A stretch of DNA of 64,000 bases from Caldalkalibacillus mannanilyticus JCM 10596 (GCF_000615945.1 NZ_BAMO01000002.1:1-64000); one strand, 5' to 3'. Counted from the first letter of the stretch, positions 1 to 10,961 are shown. Notes: generated by a model not told the origin, from the sequence alone. Made by a program: numbers and translations.

Positions 1-170
1 TCTTAGTTTTGGCTTAAACAAAAATATGGAACCGTAGGAATCTACGGGGATAGCTTGGTCAATAAGAGAAACCTCTGTTGGTAAAGAAATATGCTAACAA
101 GTACGCTCTATTCCCAAGAATCTCCCACTTCAAACAACCCGAAAGGGTGTTAAGTGGTGAGTAGTTCAAG
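1..170 (+). mobile_element. Right-end remnant of an IS200/IS605-type element (omega-RNA-like)
   Basis: The stretch ends in a compact hairpin at 125-157: CCACTT pairs with AAGTGG, then AAC-ACCC pairs with GGGTGTT around a GAAA loop, followed by gagtagttcaag at 159-170. This arrangement is typical of the 3' end of tnpB and its guide RNA scaffold in IS200/IS605-family elements. No open TnpB reading frame is visible in the 124 bases upstream, which contain stops in all + frames, so either the element is decayed or the gene lies outside the window. The element boundary would fall just after position 170, about 57 bases upstream of hprK. Recognition rests on pattern memory, not alignment. Confidence 0.45.
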
Positions 171-227
171 ATTAATGGTAAAATAGACAGGACTATACTA
201 TACTTCTGATTAGTAAGGAGCCATACG

Positions 228-1160
228 ATGAAACAGATAAAAGTAAAAGAGATCGTTGAACGCTTTAACTTGGAAGTCGCCTCAGGAGAGGAAGGGTTGA
301 ACCGTTTAATTAAGACGAGTGATATTTCAAGACCGGGATTAGAGATGGCAGGATACTTTACATACTACCCCTCTGAACGTGTTCAATTATTAGGAAAAAC
401 AGAGCTCAGCTTCTTTCATGAGCTAAGTACAGAGGAGAAAGCAGACCGCATGGAACGACTCTGTCATGATCAGACACCATGTATATGTATTTCGAGGGGG
501 ATGGAGGTACCAGAGGAATTACTGCGTGCCTCGAATTTGCATCAGATCCCCGTTCTGAAAAGTACCTTTACCACCACACAATTGTTGGGTAAAGTGACCA
601 GCTTCTTAGAGAATCAGTTAGCGCCAACCACCTCAATGCATGGCGTATTAGTTGATATCTATGGAGTGGGTGTACTGATTGCAGGGGGAAGTGGAATTGG
701 GAAAAGCGAAACAGCGTTAGAATTAGTAAAAAGAGGTCATCGTTTAATTGCTGATGACTTAGTCGAAATTAAGCAGCCTGCTGAAAATGTATTAATCGGG
801 AACCCTCCTGAATTGCTTCGCCATCTTCTGGAAATTCGCGGGGTAGGGATCATTAATGTAATGACATTATTTGGAGCAGGGGCCGTTCGGAATTTTAAGA
901 AGGTTGCCATGGTCTGTACATTGGAAAACTGGGATAGCACCAAGCAGTATGACCGTCTGGGGCTAGATGAAGAGAGAATTAAAATTATTGATACCTATTT
1001 ACCAAAAATGACTATTCCCGTCCGTCCAGGACGTAACTTAGCTGTGATTATTGAAGTAGCTGCGATGAATTTTAGGTTAAAACGAATGGGCTTTAATGCT
1101 GCTGAAACATTTTCACAGCGTTTAGCAGCTACCATATTAGAAGAAAATGAAGAATTTTAA
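228..1160 (+). CDS. hprK: HPr kinase/phosphorylase
   Basis: Bifunctional enzyme that phosphorylates HPr and Crh on Ser46 with ATP and removes the phosphate again; it is the sensor of carbon catabolite repression in low-GC Gram-positives, acting in the cytosol. The 310-residue length is normal. The N-terminal half is the regulatory domain; the C-terminal half holds the P-loop GGSGIGKSE near residues 151-159 and the family signature EIRGVGIIN near residues 203-211. Start ATG 228 has TAAGGAG at a good distance. It heads the hprK-lgt-yvoD-ppaX-yvoF group. Its substrate Crh is encoded at 17299. Confidence 0.97.
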   Translation: MKQIKVKEIVERFNLEVASGEEGLNRLIKTSDISRPGLEMAGYFTYYPSERVQLLGKTELSFFHELSTEEKADRMERLCHDQTPCICISRGMEVPEELLRASNLHQIPVLKSTFTTTQLLGKVTSFLENQLAPTTSMHGVLVDIYGVGVLIAGGSGIGKSETALELVKRGHRLIADDLVEIKQPAENVLIGNPPELLRHLLEIRGVGIINVMTLFGAGAVRNFKKVAMVCTLENWDSTKQYDRLGLDEERIKIIDTYLPKMTIPVRPGRNLAVIIEVAAMNFRLKRMGFNAAETFSQRLAATILEENEEF

Positions 1161-1203
1161 ATGAAGAGTGTTATTAGAAAAAAAGGATTGAGGAGTGTGA
1201 GAA

Positions 1204-2064
1204 ATGGATTTCGTTAGCGCTACAGCACAAATTACACGATTAGACCCGGTAGCTCTTCAGCTTGGACCTATTGCCATCCATTGGTACGGACTCATCTTAG
1301 GGACGGCTGCTTTGCTTGCCTTAATGTTATCGACGCGAGAAGGAAAAAAACATGGGATTGTACCTGATACCTTTATGGATATGGCTTTTTTCGCGATTCC
1401 TATGGGGATTCTGGGCGGACGCTTGTATTATGTGCTCTTTCAATGGGACTATTATCGTGAACATCCAGGGGATATCCTTGCTGTTTGGAAGGGTGGATTG
1501 GCGATTCATGGGGTGATTATCGCTGGAGTCATCACGATCTTGGTCTTTTGCAAAGTGAAAAAGCTCTCCTTCTGGAAAGTGGTTGATATTCTGGCGCCAC
1601 ATGTCTTATTGGCTCAGGGGATTGGTCGTTGGGGGAACTTTATGAACCAAGAAGCTCACGGGGGCGTGGTTTCTAGAGAGTTTTTAGAAGGGTTATTTCT
1701 GCCCGAGTTTATTATAAATCAAATGTATATCTATAACCCATCACCAGGAGAGGGGTTACTAGCCGGTTTCTACTATCATCATCCGACCTTTTTATATGAA
1801 TCGATCTGGAATATCATTGGATTTGTAATTCTGATTAGTTTAAGAAAGATCAGACTGCGTCAAGGGGAGATGTTCTTCTCTTACCTCATTTGGTACTCAG
1901 TGGGACGATTCTTTATTGAGGGGATGCGGACAGATAGCTTGATGTTATCTGAAACACTGCGTATGGCGCAGATGATTAGTATTGCTCTGGTTATATTTGC
2001 TGTTCTGGCGATCATGATTCGCCGAAAAACGGGCGCAAGTGAGAAGCTGTACAATGATCAGTAA
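1204..2064 (+). CDS. lgt: Prolipoprotein diacylglyceryl transferase
   Basis: Integral membrane enzyme that transfers diacylglycerol from phosphatidylglycerol to the lipobox cysteine of prolipoproteins, the first step of lipoprotein maturation. The 286-residue protein has about seven hydrophobic helices and the Lgt signature [17 protein letters not shown] near residues 139-155, plus the HGG-related GGLAIHG motif near residues 98-104. ATG 1204 follows a GAGG site. It sits 43 bases after hprK in the order conserved in Bacillus. A lipoprotein that would need it is encoded at 56624. Confidence 0.97.
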   Translation: MDFVSATAQITRLDPVALQLGPIAIHWYGLILGTAALLALMLSTREGKKHGIVPDTFMDMAFFAIPMGILGGRLYYVLFQWDYYREHPGDILAVWKGGLAIHGVIIAGVITILVFCKVKKLSFWKVVDILAPHVLLAQGIGRWGNFMNQEAHGGVVSREFLEGLFLPEFIINQMYIYNPSPGEGLLAGFYYHHPTFLYESIWNIIGFVILISLRKIRLRQGEMFFSYLIWYSVGRFFIEGMRTDSLMLSETLRMAQMISIALVIFAVLAIMIRRKTGASEKLYNDQ

Positions 2065-2105
2065 GGAGAGCAAGGGATAAACTAAACAAAAAGAAGGGAT
2101 GCATC

Positions 2106-3065
2106 ATGAGCTTAGAAACATTACGAGTCGGCTTCAGAAATGGATGGCAGACGACATGGATTTTAGGAAAGGTTATTTTTCCGGTCACGCTCATAGTGAC
2201 CCTTCTTTCTTTTACCCCTCTCCTGGATTGGGTGGTCAGGGTCTGTCAGCCTTTCATGGGCTGGCTGGGTCTTCCGGGAGAAGCGGCAATTCCTTTAGTC
2301 ATTGCCAATGTGCTTAATCTGTATGCAGGGATTGGAGCTATCCTCTCATTGGAATTGACGGTGAAAGAAGTGTTTATTTTAGCCATGATGATGTCCTTCT
2401 CCCATAACTTATTTATTGAAACGGTTGTATCTTCCAAGGTTGGAGTCAGGGCTTCTGTTGTTGTTCTTGTTAGAGTGGGCTTGGCAGTCCTTTCAGCGGT
2501 CATCATTAACGTAAGCTGGGGCGGAGGAGCTGAGCCGGCTCAATATGGGTTTCTCCCTGACAAAGGGGCTGTGGAACTGACAGGTTGGCTAGAGATTACG
2601 GTTCATGCTCTGCAAACAGCACTCATGGGTATATTTCAATTGGCTATGATTGTCTTTCCGTTAATGATTTTTATTCAATGGATGAAGGACTTGAAGTTCT
2701 TAGATGTATTTACCCGCTGGATGCAGCCTGTAACGAAAACGTTAGGTTTGTCACCAAATACAGCTACCGCATTAAGTGCTGGGTTATTGTTTGGTTTAGC
2801 TTATGGAGCCGGATTGATTATTCAGGCAGTGAAAGAAGATCATTTGCAAAAAAGAGATATCTACCTTCTCTTTATTTTCTTAGTTGCTTGTCATGCGGTG
2901 ATTGAAGATACATTGATTTTTATCCCCTTGGGAATCCCTGTTTGGCCGTTGTTAGTCATTCGACTCGTCATTGCTGCCATTCTTACCATCATGATTGCTT
3001 TATTATGGAAGCGAATAGATACAAAACGAGATCAACCAAGCGAAGGAGTTAGACATGAAATATAA
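2106..3065 (+). CDS. Nucleoside-recognition (gate) domain membrane protein, YvoD-like
   Basis: Multi-pass membrane protein of 319 residues with two repeated hydrophobic blocks typical of the nucleoside recognition 'gate' domain, seen also in spore maturation proteins SpmA/SpmB and FeoB-like proteins. The conserved SFSHNLFIET and ACHAVIEDTL motifs, near residues 96-105 and 257-266, are the pair expected in this family. The substrate is unknown. It begins at ATG 2106 after AGAAGGG and overlaps the start of ppaX by 11 bases, so translation is probably coupled. The location between lgt and ppaX matches yvoD of B. subtilis. Confidence 0.85.
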   Translation: MSLETLRVGFRNGWQTTWILGKVIFPVTLIVTLLSFTPLLDWVVRVCQPFMGWLGLPGEAAIPLVIANVLNLYAGIGAILSLELTVKEVFILAMMMSFSHNLFIETVVSSKVGVRASVVVLVRVGLAVLSAVIINVSWGGGAEPAQYGFLPDKGAVELTGWLEITVHALQTALMGIFQLAMIVFPLMIFIQWMKDLKFLDVFTRWMQPVTKTLGLSPNTATALSAGLLFGLAYGAGLIIQAVKEDHLQKRDIYLLFIFLVACHAVIEDTLIFIPLGIPVWPLLVIRLVIAAILTIMIALLWKRIDTKRDQPSEGVRHEI

Positions 3066-3696
3066 AACGATTCTGTTTGATTTAGATGGAACCATATTAG
3101 ATACGAATGAATTGATTATTACTTCTTTTCTGCATACCTTTCAAACCTTTTTTCCAGAGCGAACCTTTTTGCGTGAAGAGATTATTGCGGAAATGGGAGG
3201 GACTCTATTTGATATCCTCTCGCGCTATGATGAGGACAGGGTGGAAGAGATGATTCAGGTCTATCGTGAATTTAATATACGAACTCACGATGAAATGGTC
3301 ACGGCTTTTCCTCATGTGCTAGAGGTTATTACCCAACTGAAAGAATGGGGCATTATGCTCGGTGTTGTGACGACAAAACAGAGAAATACGACAGAAATGG
3401 GACTCGATTTAACGCAGTTAAGGCCTTTAATGGATTCGATTGTCACCTTACAAGAGGTTGAGAATCCTAAGCCGCATCCAGAGCCTGTCCTAAGAGCGAT
3501 GTCAGAGCTTGGAGCTCTTCCAGAAAGCACCCTGATGGTTGGAGATAGCTCCTTTGATATTGAAGCAGCTCATCGCGCAGGAATTCATTCTGCTGGTGTC
3601 GCGTGGAGTCTAAAGGGAGAGGAATACCTAAGAGGCTATTCTCCTACCTATATCTTAAAGGATATGAAGGATTTATTAAGGATCGTGAAGGAGTAG
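3055..3696 (+). CDS. ppaX: Pyrophosphatase PpaX (HAD superfamily)
   Basis: HAD-family phosphatase that hydrolyses the pyrophosphate released when HprK dephosphorylates HPr-Ser-P. Motif I is FDLDGTILD at residues 8-16, motif II the VTTKQR segment near 105-110, motif III the lysine of NPKPHPEP near 138-145, and motif [11 protein letters not shown] near 163-171. The length, 213 residues, is normal. Its start overlaps the end of the upstream gene and its GAAGGAG site lies inside that gene. The genomic pairing with hprK supports the specific PpaX assignment over a generic phosphoglycolate phosphatase. Confidence 0.92.
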   Translation: MKYKTILFDLDGTILDTNELIITSFLHTFQTFFPERTFLREEIIAEMGGTLFDILSRYDEDRVEEMIQVYREFNIRTHDEMVTAFPHVLEVITQLKEWGIMLGVVTTKQRNTTEMGLDLTQLRPLMDSIVTLQEVENPKPHPEPVLRAMSELGALPESTLMVGDSSFDIEAAHRAGIHSAGVAWSLKGEEYLRGYSPTYILKDMKDLLRIVKE

Positions 3697-3700
3697 AGTC

Positions 3701-4219
3701 ATGAGAAGAACCACTCGATATCCTGTGCAAGGAACAAATTCATTGTGGCAGCTCTATCGTACAGTCCCATTTTTCAAGGTCTGTAAAAACTTCATCTGCA
3801 TTCAAATTTCCAGATATTGTCCCTTTATCCCGTTGAAAAATTGGATCTACCGTCGATGTCTGAAGATGGAGGTGGGGGAGAATACAGCCGTGGCTCTCAT
3901 GGTCATGATGGATGTGATGTTTCCAGAGAAAATATCGATTGGGCAAAATACGATTGTTGGCTATAACACCACAATCTTAACCCATGAATATCTAATTGAA
4001 GAGTATCGCTTGGGTGAGGTGGAGATTGGCTCTAACGTAATGATTGGAGCTAATTCAACCATTCTACCAGGAGTTCGGATTGGTGATGGTGTCATTGTAT
4101 CCGCAGGCTCCTTAGTGATTAAAGATGTACCTGAGGGGGCTTTTGTGGGAGGGAATCCGGCACAGCTGATCTATACGAAAGAAGAAGTGGAACGTAAAAA
4201 AAGAGAATCGAGCTGGTAA
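3701..4219 (+). CDS. Hexapeptide-repeat acyltransferase, YvoF-like
   Basis: Left-handed beta-helix acetyltransferase of 172 residues. The C-terminal two thirds shows imperfect hexapeptide repeats ([20 protein letters not shown], then DGVIVSAG) and the typical ending GNPAQLI. The closest expected families are maltose/galactoside O-acetyltransferases. The acceptor cannot be read from the sequence. ATG 3701 uses an AAGGAG site that overlaps the ppaX stop codon, so this is the last gene of the hprK transcription unit, followed at once by a terminator. Confidence 0.88.
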   Translation: MRRTTRYPVQGTNSLWQLYRTVPFFKVCKNFICIQISRYCPFIPLKNWIYRRCLKMEVGENTAVALMVMMDVMFPEKISIGQNTIVGYNTTILTHEYLIEEYRLGEVEIGSNVMIGANSTILPGVRIGDGVIVSAGSLVIKDVPEGAFVGGNPAQLIYTKEEVERKKRESSW

Positions 4220-4224
4220 GGATC

Positions 4225-4289
4225 AAGCTGTACATAGAAGGATGAGAATGAAAGGACAAACATCTCATGCTTCTACGTACAGCTTTTTT
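4225..4289 (+). terminator. Rho-independent terminator after yvoF
   Basis: AAGCTGTAC at 4225 pairs with GTACAGCTT at the far end, and further inner pairing (TAGAAG/CTTCTA, GATGAGA/TCTCATG) makes a long, slightly interrupted stem that runs into six T residues. It closes the hprK operon. Confidence 0.85.
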
Positions 4290-4343
4290 CTGTGAGCAAA
4301 AACTAGACTTATCAGGGGCATAATAGAAATAAACATTTTTTTA

Positions 4344-4372
4344 TTGACCAATAGAAGCTCCCGTGTTAGTAT
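4344..4372 (+). promoter_or_regulatory. Sigma-A promoter of the his operon
   Basis: TTGACC at 4344-4349 and TAGTAT at 4367-4372 are separated by exactly 17 bases. The pair lies 57 bases upstream of hisZ, just after the preceding terminator. No T-box-like leader is evident in the short leader that follows. Confidence 0.7.
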
Positions 4373-4428
4373 CACTAAATAAATACTTTAACTTGGTAGC
4401 AAACTAAAGGATTCGGAGTTGAACAAAG

Positions 4429-5604
4429 ATGTCAAAACCTTTTGTTTTTGAAAAGCCCCTAGGAATGAGGGATATCATCCCTGAGGTTGTGGAGCGAAAA
4501 GGAAAACTACTTGTAGAGATACAGAAGGTTCTTAAAGCGTGGGGCTATCGTCAGATAGAAACTCCTACGTTGGAATACTATGATACGGTGGGTGGAGTTA
4601 GCTCTACCATGGAAAAACGCTTGTTTAAGCTATTAGATCGAACAGGTCGCTCTCTTGTCCTTCGACCTGATATGACAGCGCCAATTGCCCGAGTGATTGG
4701 TTCTATTTATAAAGAAGAGCCATTCCCTATTCGCCTTTCTTATCAGGGGAATGTCTTTCGTGCTCAAGAGAAAGAAGCTGGGCGCAATGCTGAGTTTCCT
4801 GAGGTGGGCATAGAGTTAGTGGGAGAGGAAGCGCCCGATGCGGATGCGGAAGTGATCACCTTAGCGATCGCTTCGTTACAGGCGGTTGAGGTTCCGCATT
4901 ATAAGCTAGCTCTTGGTCACATTGGTTATATGAACGGGCTGTTCCATGAAATTTTAGCTGATCAAGAGAAGGAAAAGGAAGCGAAGAGCTACCTGCAACA
5001 AAATAACTACGTGGGCTATCGCCAATTTATCCAGCAGGAAACCCTTTCCATTGATGAAAAGGAGCGCCTCTTGGCTCTATTAGAATTGCGTGGAGGAGCA
5101 GAACAGCTAGAGAAAGCAAAGGAAATGGCTATGGGAGCTGAAGCTGAGAAAGCTGTTGAACAGTTAAGCGAGTTATGGGAGGTCTTAAAGCACCACCAAG
5201 TGACAGATCATCTCTTCTTCGATTTAACTCTAATACGAGACTTAGACTATTACACAGGAATCTTGTTCGAGGGCTATGCTGAACAACTGGGCTTTCCCAT
5301 TTGCAATGGAGGCAGATATGACCATCTTCTAGGCGAATTTGGCAGACCTGCACCAGCAACAGGCTTTGCTATCAAAGTAGATCGAATTCTAGAAGTAAGC
5401 AAAATGAATCTGGAAGAGTGTCAGAAACAAGTCTTAGTCACGTACACCGCAAAAGAGAGAAGTGAGGCCTTTCAACTAGCTCAGGAATTAAGAGCGGATC
5501 ATGCCTTGGTAACTTTACACAAGGTACAATCCAAAAAGGAAAAGGTTTCGATTACAGATAAGAAGTTTGATCAATGGATTCGTCTTGAAGGTGGGAGAGA
5601 ATAG
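4429..5604 (+). CDS. hisZ: ATP phosphoribosyltransferase regulatory subunit HisZ
   Basis: Histidyl-tRNA-synthetase paralogue that lacks tRNA ligation activity and forms the allosteric complex with the short form of HisG, controlling the first step of histidine synthesis. The 391 residues show class II motifs: motif 2 LSYQGNVFRAQEKEAGRNAE near residues 103-122 and the histidine-binding DYYTGILFEGY near 273-283. It begins at ATG 4429 behind a CGGAG site and abuts hisG directly. The short HisG next to it confirms the HisZ role rather than HisS. Confidence 0.95.
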   Translation: MSKPFVFEKPLGMRDIIPEVVERKGKLLVEIQKVLKAWGYRQIETPTLEYYDTVGGVSSTMEKRLFKLLDRTGRSLVLRPDMTAPIARVIGSIYKEEPFPIRLSYQGNVFRAQEKEAGRNAEFPEVGIELVGEEAPDADAEVITLAIASLQAVEVPHYKLALGHIGYMNGLFHEILADQEKEKEAKSYLQQNNYVGYRQFIQQETLSIDEKERLLALLELRGGAEQLEKAKEMAMGAEAEKAVEQLSELWEVLKHHQVTDHLFFDLTLIRDLDYYTGILFEGYAEQLGFPICNGGRYDHLLGEFGRPAPATGFAIKVDRILEVSKMNLEECQKQVLVTYTAKERSEAFQLAQELRADHALVTLHKVQSKKEKVSITDKKFDQWIRLEGGRE

Positions 5605-6270
5605 ATGCAGAAAATGAGTAACAAACCATTAATGGTCGCCATGCCAAAAGGCAGAATATTTGAAGAAGCCGTTGCTTTGCTGCGTAAAGCAGGATATCCT
5701 CTGCCTCCAGAATTTGAAGCTTCGAGAAAGCTGATTATTCCAGTACCAGAAGCAAATATGGCCTTTATCCTTGCCAAACCAACGGACGTACCCACCTATG
5801 TGGAATATGGCGTAGCGGATGTAGGAGTAGTGGGAAAAGACGTATTGCTTGAAGAAGAGCGAGAGGTGTATGAATTACTTGATTTAGAGATTAGCTTTTG
5901 TCACCTCTCCATTGCTGGTCTTCCAGACTGGAGACCAACGCTTTCTCCACGAGTGGCTACCAAATATCCTAAGGTGGCGTCCGCTTATTTCCGTAAGCAA
6001 GGTCAACAGGTAGAAGTCATTAAGTTGAATGGGTCGATTGAATTAGCGCCGATAGTAGGCTTAGCAGATCGAATCGTGGATATTGTATCCACCGGGAGAA
6101 CCCTACAGGAAAACGGCTTAGTGGAGCTAGAGAAAATGATGGATATTTCAAGTCGCTTGATTGCCAATCAAGTAAGCTATCGCATGAGGCATACTGAGAT
6201 TGAAGAGATGAGAGTGCGTCTACAAGAAGTTATTTTGGAGGGCAAACATGTTAAAAATAGTGAAAAATAG
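5605..6270 (+). CDS. hisG: ATP phosphoribosyltransferase, short form
   Basis: Catalyses condensation of ATP with PRPP, the committed step of histidine synthesis. At 221 residues it is the short form, which lacks the C-terminal regulatory domain and needs HisZ, encoded immediately upstream. The N-terminal [10 protein letters not shown] and the PRPP-binding region [14 protein letters not shown] near residues 155-168 are diagnostic. It starts on the base after the hisZ stop codon, using a GGTGGGAGAG site inside hisZ, and overlaps hisD by 23 bases. Confidence 0.96.
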   Translation: MQKMSNKPLMVAMPKGRIFEEAVALLRKAGYPLPPEFEASRKLIIPVPEANMAFILAKPTDVPTYVEYGVADVGVVGKDVLLEEEREVYELLDLEISFCHLSIAGLPDWRPTLSPRVATKYPKVASAYFRKQGQQVEVIKLNGSIELAPIVGLADRIVDIVSTGRTLQENGLVELEKMMDISSRLIANQVSYRMRHTEIEEMRVRLQEVILEGKHVKNSEK

Positions 6271-7528
6271 TGCAGACCTTTCCTTGAAACGAAGTGTAGA
6301 GGGAGGAACGGAGGAACAGAGGGCGGCTGTATTATCCATTCTCGAAGATGTAAAACAAGAAGGCGATCGCGCTCTTCTCCGTTATACAGCCGCATTTGAT
6401 CGAGTAGAGCTAGAAACATTACGAGTGACTCAGCAGGAAATAGAGGAAGCGTATCAAGAAGTAGAGATTGAGCTTGTCGATGTCCTTAAGAATGCGATGA
6501 ACAATATTCAACGCTTTCACGAAAAGCAAAAAAGAAGCTCATGGCTACAGCCGGAGGAAAGCGGTACGATTTTAGGGCAAGTGATCACTCCCTTGGCTAG
6601 AGTCGGGGTGTATGTTCCAGGTGGAACGGCACCGCTTGTTTCTACGGTACTGATGAACGTAATCCCTGCGAAGATTGCGGGGGTTGAAGAGATTGTGATG
6701 TTCACTCCCCCTCAGTCAAGTGGACGTGTGATGGCAGGAATTCTCGTGGCAGCCGATTTGTTAGGGGTAACCGAAATATATAAGGTGGGCGGAGCACAAG
6801 CGATTGCGGCAGCGGCATACGGTACGGAGACAATTGCTCCGGTGGACAAAATCGTTGGACCAGGGAATATCTATGTCGCTTTAGCGAAGCGAGAGGTTTT
6901 CGGTCTCGTTGATATCGATATGATTGCGGGTCCAAGTGATCTTGTTGTTCTGGCAGATGAGCAGCAAAACCCTGTCTATATAGCGGCGGATTTATTATCT
7001 CAGGCAGAGCATGATACAAGATCTGCGGTGGTCTGCGTCACTCCTTCAGAAAAACTAGCTAAACAAATTCAACAAGAAGTAGAAAGGCAATTAGCTACTT
7101 TACCGCGGCAGGAAATTGCGAGAGCGGCGCTTGAGGAATTCGGGGCGATTTATGTCACGAAAACGCTGGAAGAAGCGGTCGATATCGTTAACCAGCTAGC
7201 GCCTGAGCATCTAGAAATTTTGGTAGAATCTCCATTTGAGTGGGTAGGGAAAATCAAAAACGCAGGAGCGATTTTCTTAGGAGAGTACAGTTCAGAGCCA
7301 GTAGGAGATTATTTTGCGGGTCCTAACCATGTCCTGCCGACCAATGGGACAGCTCGCTTCTCATCCCCCCTCAATGTCGATGATTTTATAAAGAAGAGCA
7401 GCCTGATCTATTATTCTAAAAAAGACTTGTTGCAAAATGCTGATCAAATCATGAAATTTGCGCGTTATGAAGGGCTTGAGGCACATGCTAGAGCCATTCA
7501 AGTAAGAGTAGAGAAAGAGAGAGAATAG
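6248..7528 (+). CDS. hisD: Histidinol dehydrogenase
   Basis: NAD-dependent zinc enzyme that oxidises L-histidinol to L-histidine in two steps. The 426-residue protein has the signature around [13 protein letters not shown] near residues 227-239, the QAEHD segment near 256-260 carrying zinc and catalytic residues, and the C-terminal [13 protein letters not shown] near 363-375. ATG 6248 follows GGAGGGC inside hisG. Translational coupling with its neighbours is likely. Confidence 0.97.
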   Translation: MLKIVKNSADLSLKRSVEGGTEEQRAAVLSILEDVKQEGDRALLRYTAAFDRVELETLRVTQQEIEEAYQEVEIELVDVLKNAMNNIQRFHEKQKRSSWLQPEESGTILGQVITPLARVGVYVPGGTAPLVSTVLMNVIPAKIAGVEEIVMFTPPQSSGRVMAGILVAADLLGVTEIYKVGGAQAIAAAAYGTETIAPVDKIVGPGNIYVALAKREVFGLVDIDMIAGPSDLVVLADEQQNPVYIAADLLSQAEHDTRSAVVCVTPSEKLAKQIQQEVERQLATLPRQEIARAALEEFGAIYVTKTLEEAVDIVNQLAPEHLEILVESPFEWVGKIKNAGAIFLGEYSSEPVGDYFAGPNHVLPTNGTARFSSPLNVDDFIKKSSLIYYSKKDLLQNADQIMKFARYEGLEAHARAIQVRVEKERE

Positions 7529-7530
7529 AG

Positions 7531-8130
7531 ATGACAGAAAATAACAATCGACAACACCAAATCACCAGAAAAACGAATGAAACGGATATTCAGCTAGCCT
7601 TTCAGATTGATGGAGCAGGAAAAAATGAGCTGGACACAGGGGTTCCCTTCATGAATCACATGCTCGATCTATTTGCTAAGCATGGCCATTTTGATTTAAC
7701 GGTTAAGGCAGTTGGGGATATTGATATTGATGATCATCATACGACTGAGGATATTGGCATCTGTTTAGGTCTTGCTTTAAAAGAAGCTTTAGGAGATAAA
7801 AAAGGAATTCGTCGTTACGGCAATAGCTTTGTTCCAATGGACGAAACATTAGCTCAGGTGGTCGTTGATCTCAGCAATCGTCCTCACCTAGAGTTTAGAG
7901 CGGAGTTTCCTCAAGGGAAGGTGGGAACCTTCGATACAGAGCTTGTTCATGAATTTCTTTGGAAGCTAGCCTTAGAAGCAAGAATGAACCTGCATGTGAT
8001 TCTGCATTATGGTTCCAACACCCATCATATGATCGAGGCGATCTTTAAAGCTTTGGGCAGAGCTTTAGATGAAGCGACAAGCATTGACCCTCGCGTTAAG
8101 GGAGTTCCATCAACGAAAGGAATGCTGTAA
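7531..8130 (+). CDS. hisB: Imidazoleglycerol-phosphate dehydratase
   Basis: Manganese enzyme that dehydrates imidazole glycerol phosphate to imidazole acetol phosphate. The 199-residue, monofunctional form has the two metal-binding signatures [14 protein letters not shown] near residues 68-81 and the second [15 protein letters not shown] near 164-178. There is no fused phosphatase domain as in enteric HisB. It starts two bases after hisD ends. Confidence 0.97.
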   Translation: MTENNNRQHQITRKTNETDIQLAFQIDGAGKNELDTGVPFMNHMLDLFAKHGHFDLTVKAVGDIDIDDHHTTEDIGICLGLALKEALGDKKGIRRYGNSFVPMDETLAQVVVDLSNRPHLEFRAEFPQGKVGTFDTELVHEFLWKLALEARMNLHVILHYGSNTHHMIEAIFKALGRALDEATSIDPRVKGVPSTKGML

Positions 8131-8131
8131 C

Positions 8132-8770
8132 ATGATTGCAATTATAGATTATGGAATGGGAAATCTGCATAGTGTCAGCCAAGCTCTAGAGCGTCTTGGA
8201 TACGACTATGTGATTACAGATTCGAAAGAACAGATCGAACTGGCGGCTGGTGTCATTCTGCCAGGTGTAGGCGCCTTTGGTGATGCGATGAAACAGTTAA
8301 AAGAAACGGGGCTAGATCAAGTGATCCAAGAGATTACTACGAGCGGAAAGCCCCTTCTAGGAATCTGCTTAGGCATGCAGCTTCTTTTTGAAAGCAGTGA
8401 AGAAGGTGGAGAGTGGGAAGGGCTAAGCCTACTTAAGGGCAAGGCGAAGCGGCTACCGGGCGTGAATACGCAGGGAGAGAAATATAAGGTTCCTCATATG
8501 GGCTGGAATAAGCTGCATTACAAGCAAGCTGCTCACCCTCTGTTGGAAGGGATTGAAGAAGGCTATACCTATTTTGTTCATTCCTTCTATATGACCGGAT
8601 TGGATGAAGAGGAATTAATTGCTTATGCTGACTACCATGAACGCGTTCCGGGCGTTGTGGGACGCAACAATGTTCTGGGGATGCAATTTCATCCTGAAAA
8701 AAGCGGTCAGACAGGCATTCAGTTACTCGCCAACTTTGGCAAGCTGTGTGAAGGAGTGAAGGTAGGATGA
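8132..8770 (+). CDS. hisH: Imidazole glycerol phosphate synthase, glutaminase subunit
   Basis: Class I glutamine amidotransferase that supplies ammonia to HisF. The catalytic cysteine lies in [11 protein letters not shown] and the histidine/glutamate pair in FHPEKSG near the C-terminus. I place the start at ATG 8132, giving 212 residues beginning [11 protein letters not shown], because an AAAGGA site lies just upstream and the family starts there; a longer frame to 8069 would only add residues that overlap hisB. Confidence 0.96.
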   Translation: MIAIIDYGMGNLHSVSQALERLGYDYVITDSKEQIELAAGVILPGVGAFGDAMKQLKETGLDQVIQEITTSGKPLLGICLGMQLLFESSEEGGEWEGLSLLKGKAKRLPGVNTQGEKYKVPHMGWNKLHYKQAAHPLLEGIEEGYTYFVHSFYMTGLDEEELIAYADYHERVPGVVGRNNVLGMQFHPEKSGQTGIQLLANFGKLCEGVKVG

Positions 8771-9519
8771 GTCAAAAACCATTTATTTTGTATCCAGCCA
8801 TTGATATACGTGGGGGGCAATGCGTTCGTTTATTTAAGGGAGATTATGCTCAGGAAACGGTATATGGAGATCCACTTGAGATGGCGCAAAAATGGATTCA
8901 GCAAGGAGCGGAGTGGATTCACTTAGTAGACTTAGATGGGGCGAAGGTGGGACAACCGGTCAATGATCAGATCGTGACAAGCATTGCAGCTGATGTCCCT
9001 GTTCCTGTACAAATAGGCGGAGGAATTCGTCATATGAAGCAGGTAGAGTACTACCTAGAAAAAGGGGTGCAGCGTGTCATTTTAGGCACATCTGCCATTA
9101 AATCTCCTGATTTCGTCAAAGAGGCGTTAAAAGAATTTGGCGGAACTCATGTAGCAATCGGGCTGGATGCTCGTGACGGATATGTGGCAACAGAAGGCTG
9201 GCTGGAGTCTTCTGAGGTTAAGACAGAGGAGCTGGCTCTCAGGCTAGCTGATCATGGAGCAACAACCTTCATTTTTACAGACATTAGTAAGGATGGGACT
9301 CTAACGGGACCGAATATTGAAGCAACTCTACGTTTGGCACAGACTGTGGGGCAAGAAGTGATCGCCTCTGGAGGAGTTTCTCGTTTAGAGGACCTAACGG
9401 ATTTAGAAGCGTATCGAGCAGAAGGAATCGCAGGAGCGATTGTAGGGAAGGCATTATACCAACCAGTGTTCACGCTAGAGGAAGCTCTGAAGCTGACGAA
9501 GGAGGGCTCCTCATGCTGA
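8767..9519 (+). CDS. hisA: ProFAR isomerase
   Basis: TIM-barrel isomerase that converts ProFAR to PRFAR in the fourth step of histidine synthesis. The 250 residues begin with the catalytic aspartate of [13 protein letters not shown] and show the phosphate-binding GGIR and SGGV segments, and the second catalytic aspartate within [13 protein letters not shown] near residues 171-183. The ATG overlaps the hisH stop. Confidence 0.96.
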   Translation: MSQKPFILYPAIDIRGGQCVRLFKGDYAQETVYGDPLEMAQKWIQQGAEWIHLVDLDGAKVGQPVNDQIVTSIAADVPVPVQIGGGIRHMKQVEYYLEKGVQRVILGTSAIKSPDFVKEALKEFGGTHVAIGLDARDGYVATEGWLESSEVKTEELALRLADHGATTFIFTDISKDGTLTGPNIEATLRLAQTVGQEVIASGGVSRLEDLTDLEAYRAEGIAGAIVGKALYQPVFTLEEALKLTKEGSSC

Positions 9520-10271
9520 CAAAACGAATTATTCCGTGTCTTGATGTGAAGGATGGCAGGGTGGTCAAGGGAGTTCAATTCCAAGGCTTGAGAGATGCTG
9601 GTGACCCCGTGGAGCTTGCTTCTTATTACGACCAAGAGGGTGCAGATGAATTAGTCTTTCTAGACATCTCTGCCTCGCATGAAGGAAGAGAAACGATGGT
9701 TGATGTGGTTGAAAGAACAGCAGGAAGAATTTCCATTCCTTTTACTGTAGGTGGAGGAATCAACTCGGTAGAGGACATGAAACGGATTCTTCGTGCCGGG
9801 GCAGACAAGGTTTCCCTTAATACGGCAGCTCTGCGCTCTCCTCAGCTCGTGAAGGAGGGAGCAGCCTTCTTTGGTTCCCAATGCATTGTCGTTGCGATTG
9901 ATGCGAAATGGGATGAACAAGCGCAGGATTGGTATGTCTACACTCATGGTGGCAGAAATCGAGTGGAGAAGACGGTGCTGGCTTGGGCACAGGAAGCAGA
10001 AGAGCTAGGTGCAGGAGAAATTCTGTTAACCAGTATGGATGCCGATGGAGAAAAAACAGGCTTCAACTTGAAGTTAAATCGCTGGATCTCGGAAAATGTC
10101 AAAATCCCCGTTATTGCCTCAGGAGGAGCTGGAAGGAAAGAGGACTTCTATCCTGTATTCACAGAAGGAAAAGCAGATGCGGCATTAGCTGCTTCCATCG
10201 TTCATTTTAAAGAAACGACGGTCGGTGAAGTGAAGGATGAATTACGACGGCAAGGAGTGGAAGTGCGTTGA
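9513..10271 (+). CDS. hisF: Imidazole glycerol phosphate synthase, cyclase subunit
   Basis: TIM-barrel partner of HisH; it uses nascent ammonia to convert PRFAR to imidazole glycerol phosphate and AICAR. The 252 residues include [15 protein letters not shown] at the N-terminus (catalytic Asp11) and [13 protein letters not shown] near 171-183 (catalytic Asp130 equivalent). The ATG lies in the 3' end of hisA behind GGAGGGC. Confidence 0.97.
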   Translation: MLTKRIIPCLDVKDGRVVKGVQFQGLRDAGDPVELASYYDQEGADELVFLDISASHEGRETMVDVVERTAGRISIPFTVGGGINSVEDMKRILRAGADKVSLNTAALRSPQLVKEGAAFFGSQCIVVAIDAKWDEQAQDWYVYTHGGRNRVEKTVLAWAQEAEELGAGEILLTSMDADGEKTGFNLKLNRWISENVKIPVIASGGAGRKEDFYPVFTEGKADAALAASIVHFKETTVGEVKDELRRQGVEVR

Positions 10272-10924
10272 GTACACAATTTGAAGCAATTAGATTTGAT
10301 GAGCAGGGCTTAGTTCCTGCGATTGTCCAGGACCGTCAGAGTAAAGCCGTATTGATGATGGCGTATATGAATGAAGAATCCTTGCAGAAAACACTTGAAA
10401 CGGGTGAAACCTGGTTCTGGAGTCGATCTAGACAAGGATTGTGGAACAAAGGAGCCACCTCTGGTCATACTCAAAAAGTGAAAGAGCTTCGGTATGACTG
10501 TGATGGAGATACTCTTCTTATTTTCGTAGACCCTCAGGGACCTGCTTGTCATAATGGGACCTATACCTGTTTTGAGGGGCGCATTGATCTTCTAGCAGAA
10601 GAAGGTTCGGAAGGCGACAAAGGGAGCGAATCTTCCTATGAATATCATGTTCTTTCACAGCTAATCGAAACCATTGCTACAAGGGATATGGAACGACCAG
10701 AGGGAGCGTATACCACTTATCTTTTTGAAAAGGGAGTCGATAAGATTCTGAAGAAGGTAGGAGAAGAAGCAGGAGAGGTTATTATTGCTGCAAAAAATAG
10801 AGATCCAGAAGAGCTTCGTAATGAGTCAGCCGATCTTCTCTATCACCTACTGGTTTTATGGAGAGAACAAGGACTAGGTCTTGATCAGGTTATTGATATC
10901 TTGAAGCAAAGGCATACGAAATAG
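10268..10924 (+). CDS. hisI: Bifunctional PRA-CH/PRA-PH
   Basis: Fusion of phosphoribosyl-AMP cyclohydrolase (HisI, residues 1 to about 110) and phosphoribosyl-ATP pyrophosphohydrolase (HisE, about 125-218), steps two and three of histidine synthesis. The zinc-binding [10 protein letters not shown] and CHNGTYTCF motifs mark His[13 protein letters not shown] marks HisE. The start is TTG 10268, which overlaps the hisF stop in TTGA. It ends the operon. hisC and a histidinol phosphatase gene are not in this cluster. Confidence 0.95.
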   Translation: MSTQFEAIRFDEQGLVPAIVQDRQSKAVLMMAYMNEESLQKTLETGETWFWSRSRQGLWNKGATSGHTQKVKELRYDCDGDTLLIFVDPQGPACHNGTYTCFEGRIDLLAEEGSEGDKGSESSYEYHVLSQLIETIATRDMERPEGAYTTYLFEKGVDKILKKVGEEAGEVIIAAKNRDPEELRNESADLLYHLLVLWREQGLGLDQVIDILKQRHTK

Positions 10925-10961
10925 AATTTTTCATATAGAATCACAGATCAACACCGAAGAA

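Noticed and set aside
4290-4428. T-box or his leader attenuator upstream of hisZ
   Set aside because: The leader is only about 50 bases after the promoter and shows no specifier loop or antiterminator.
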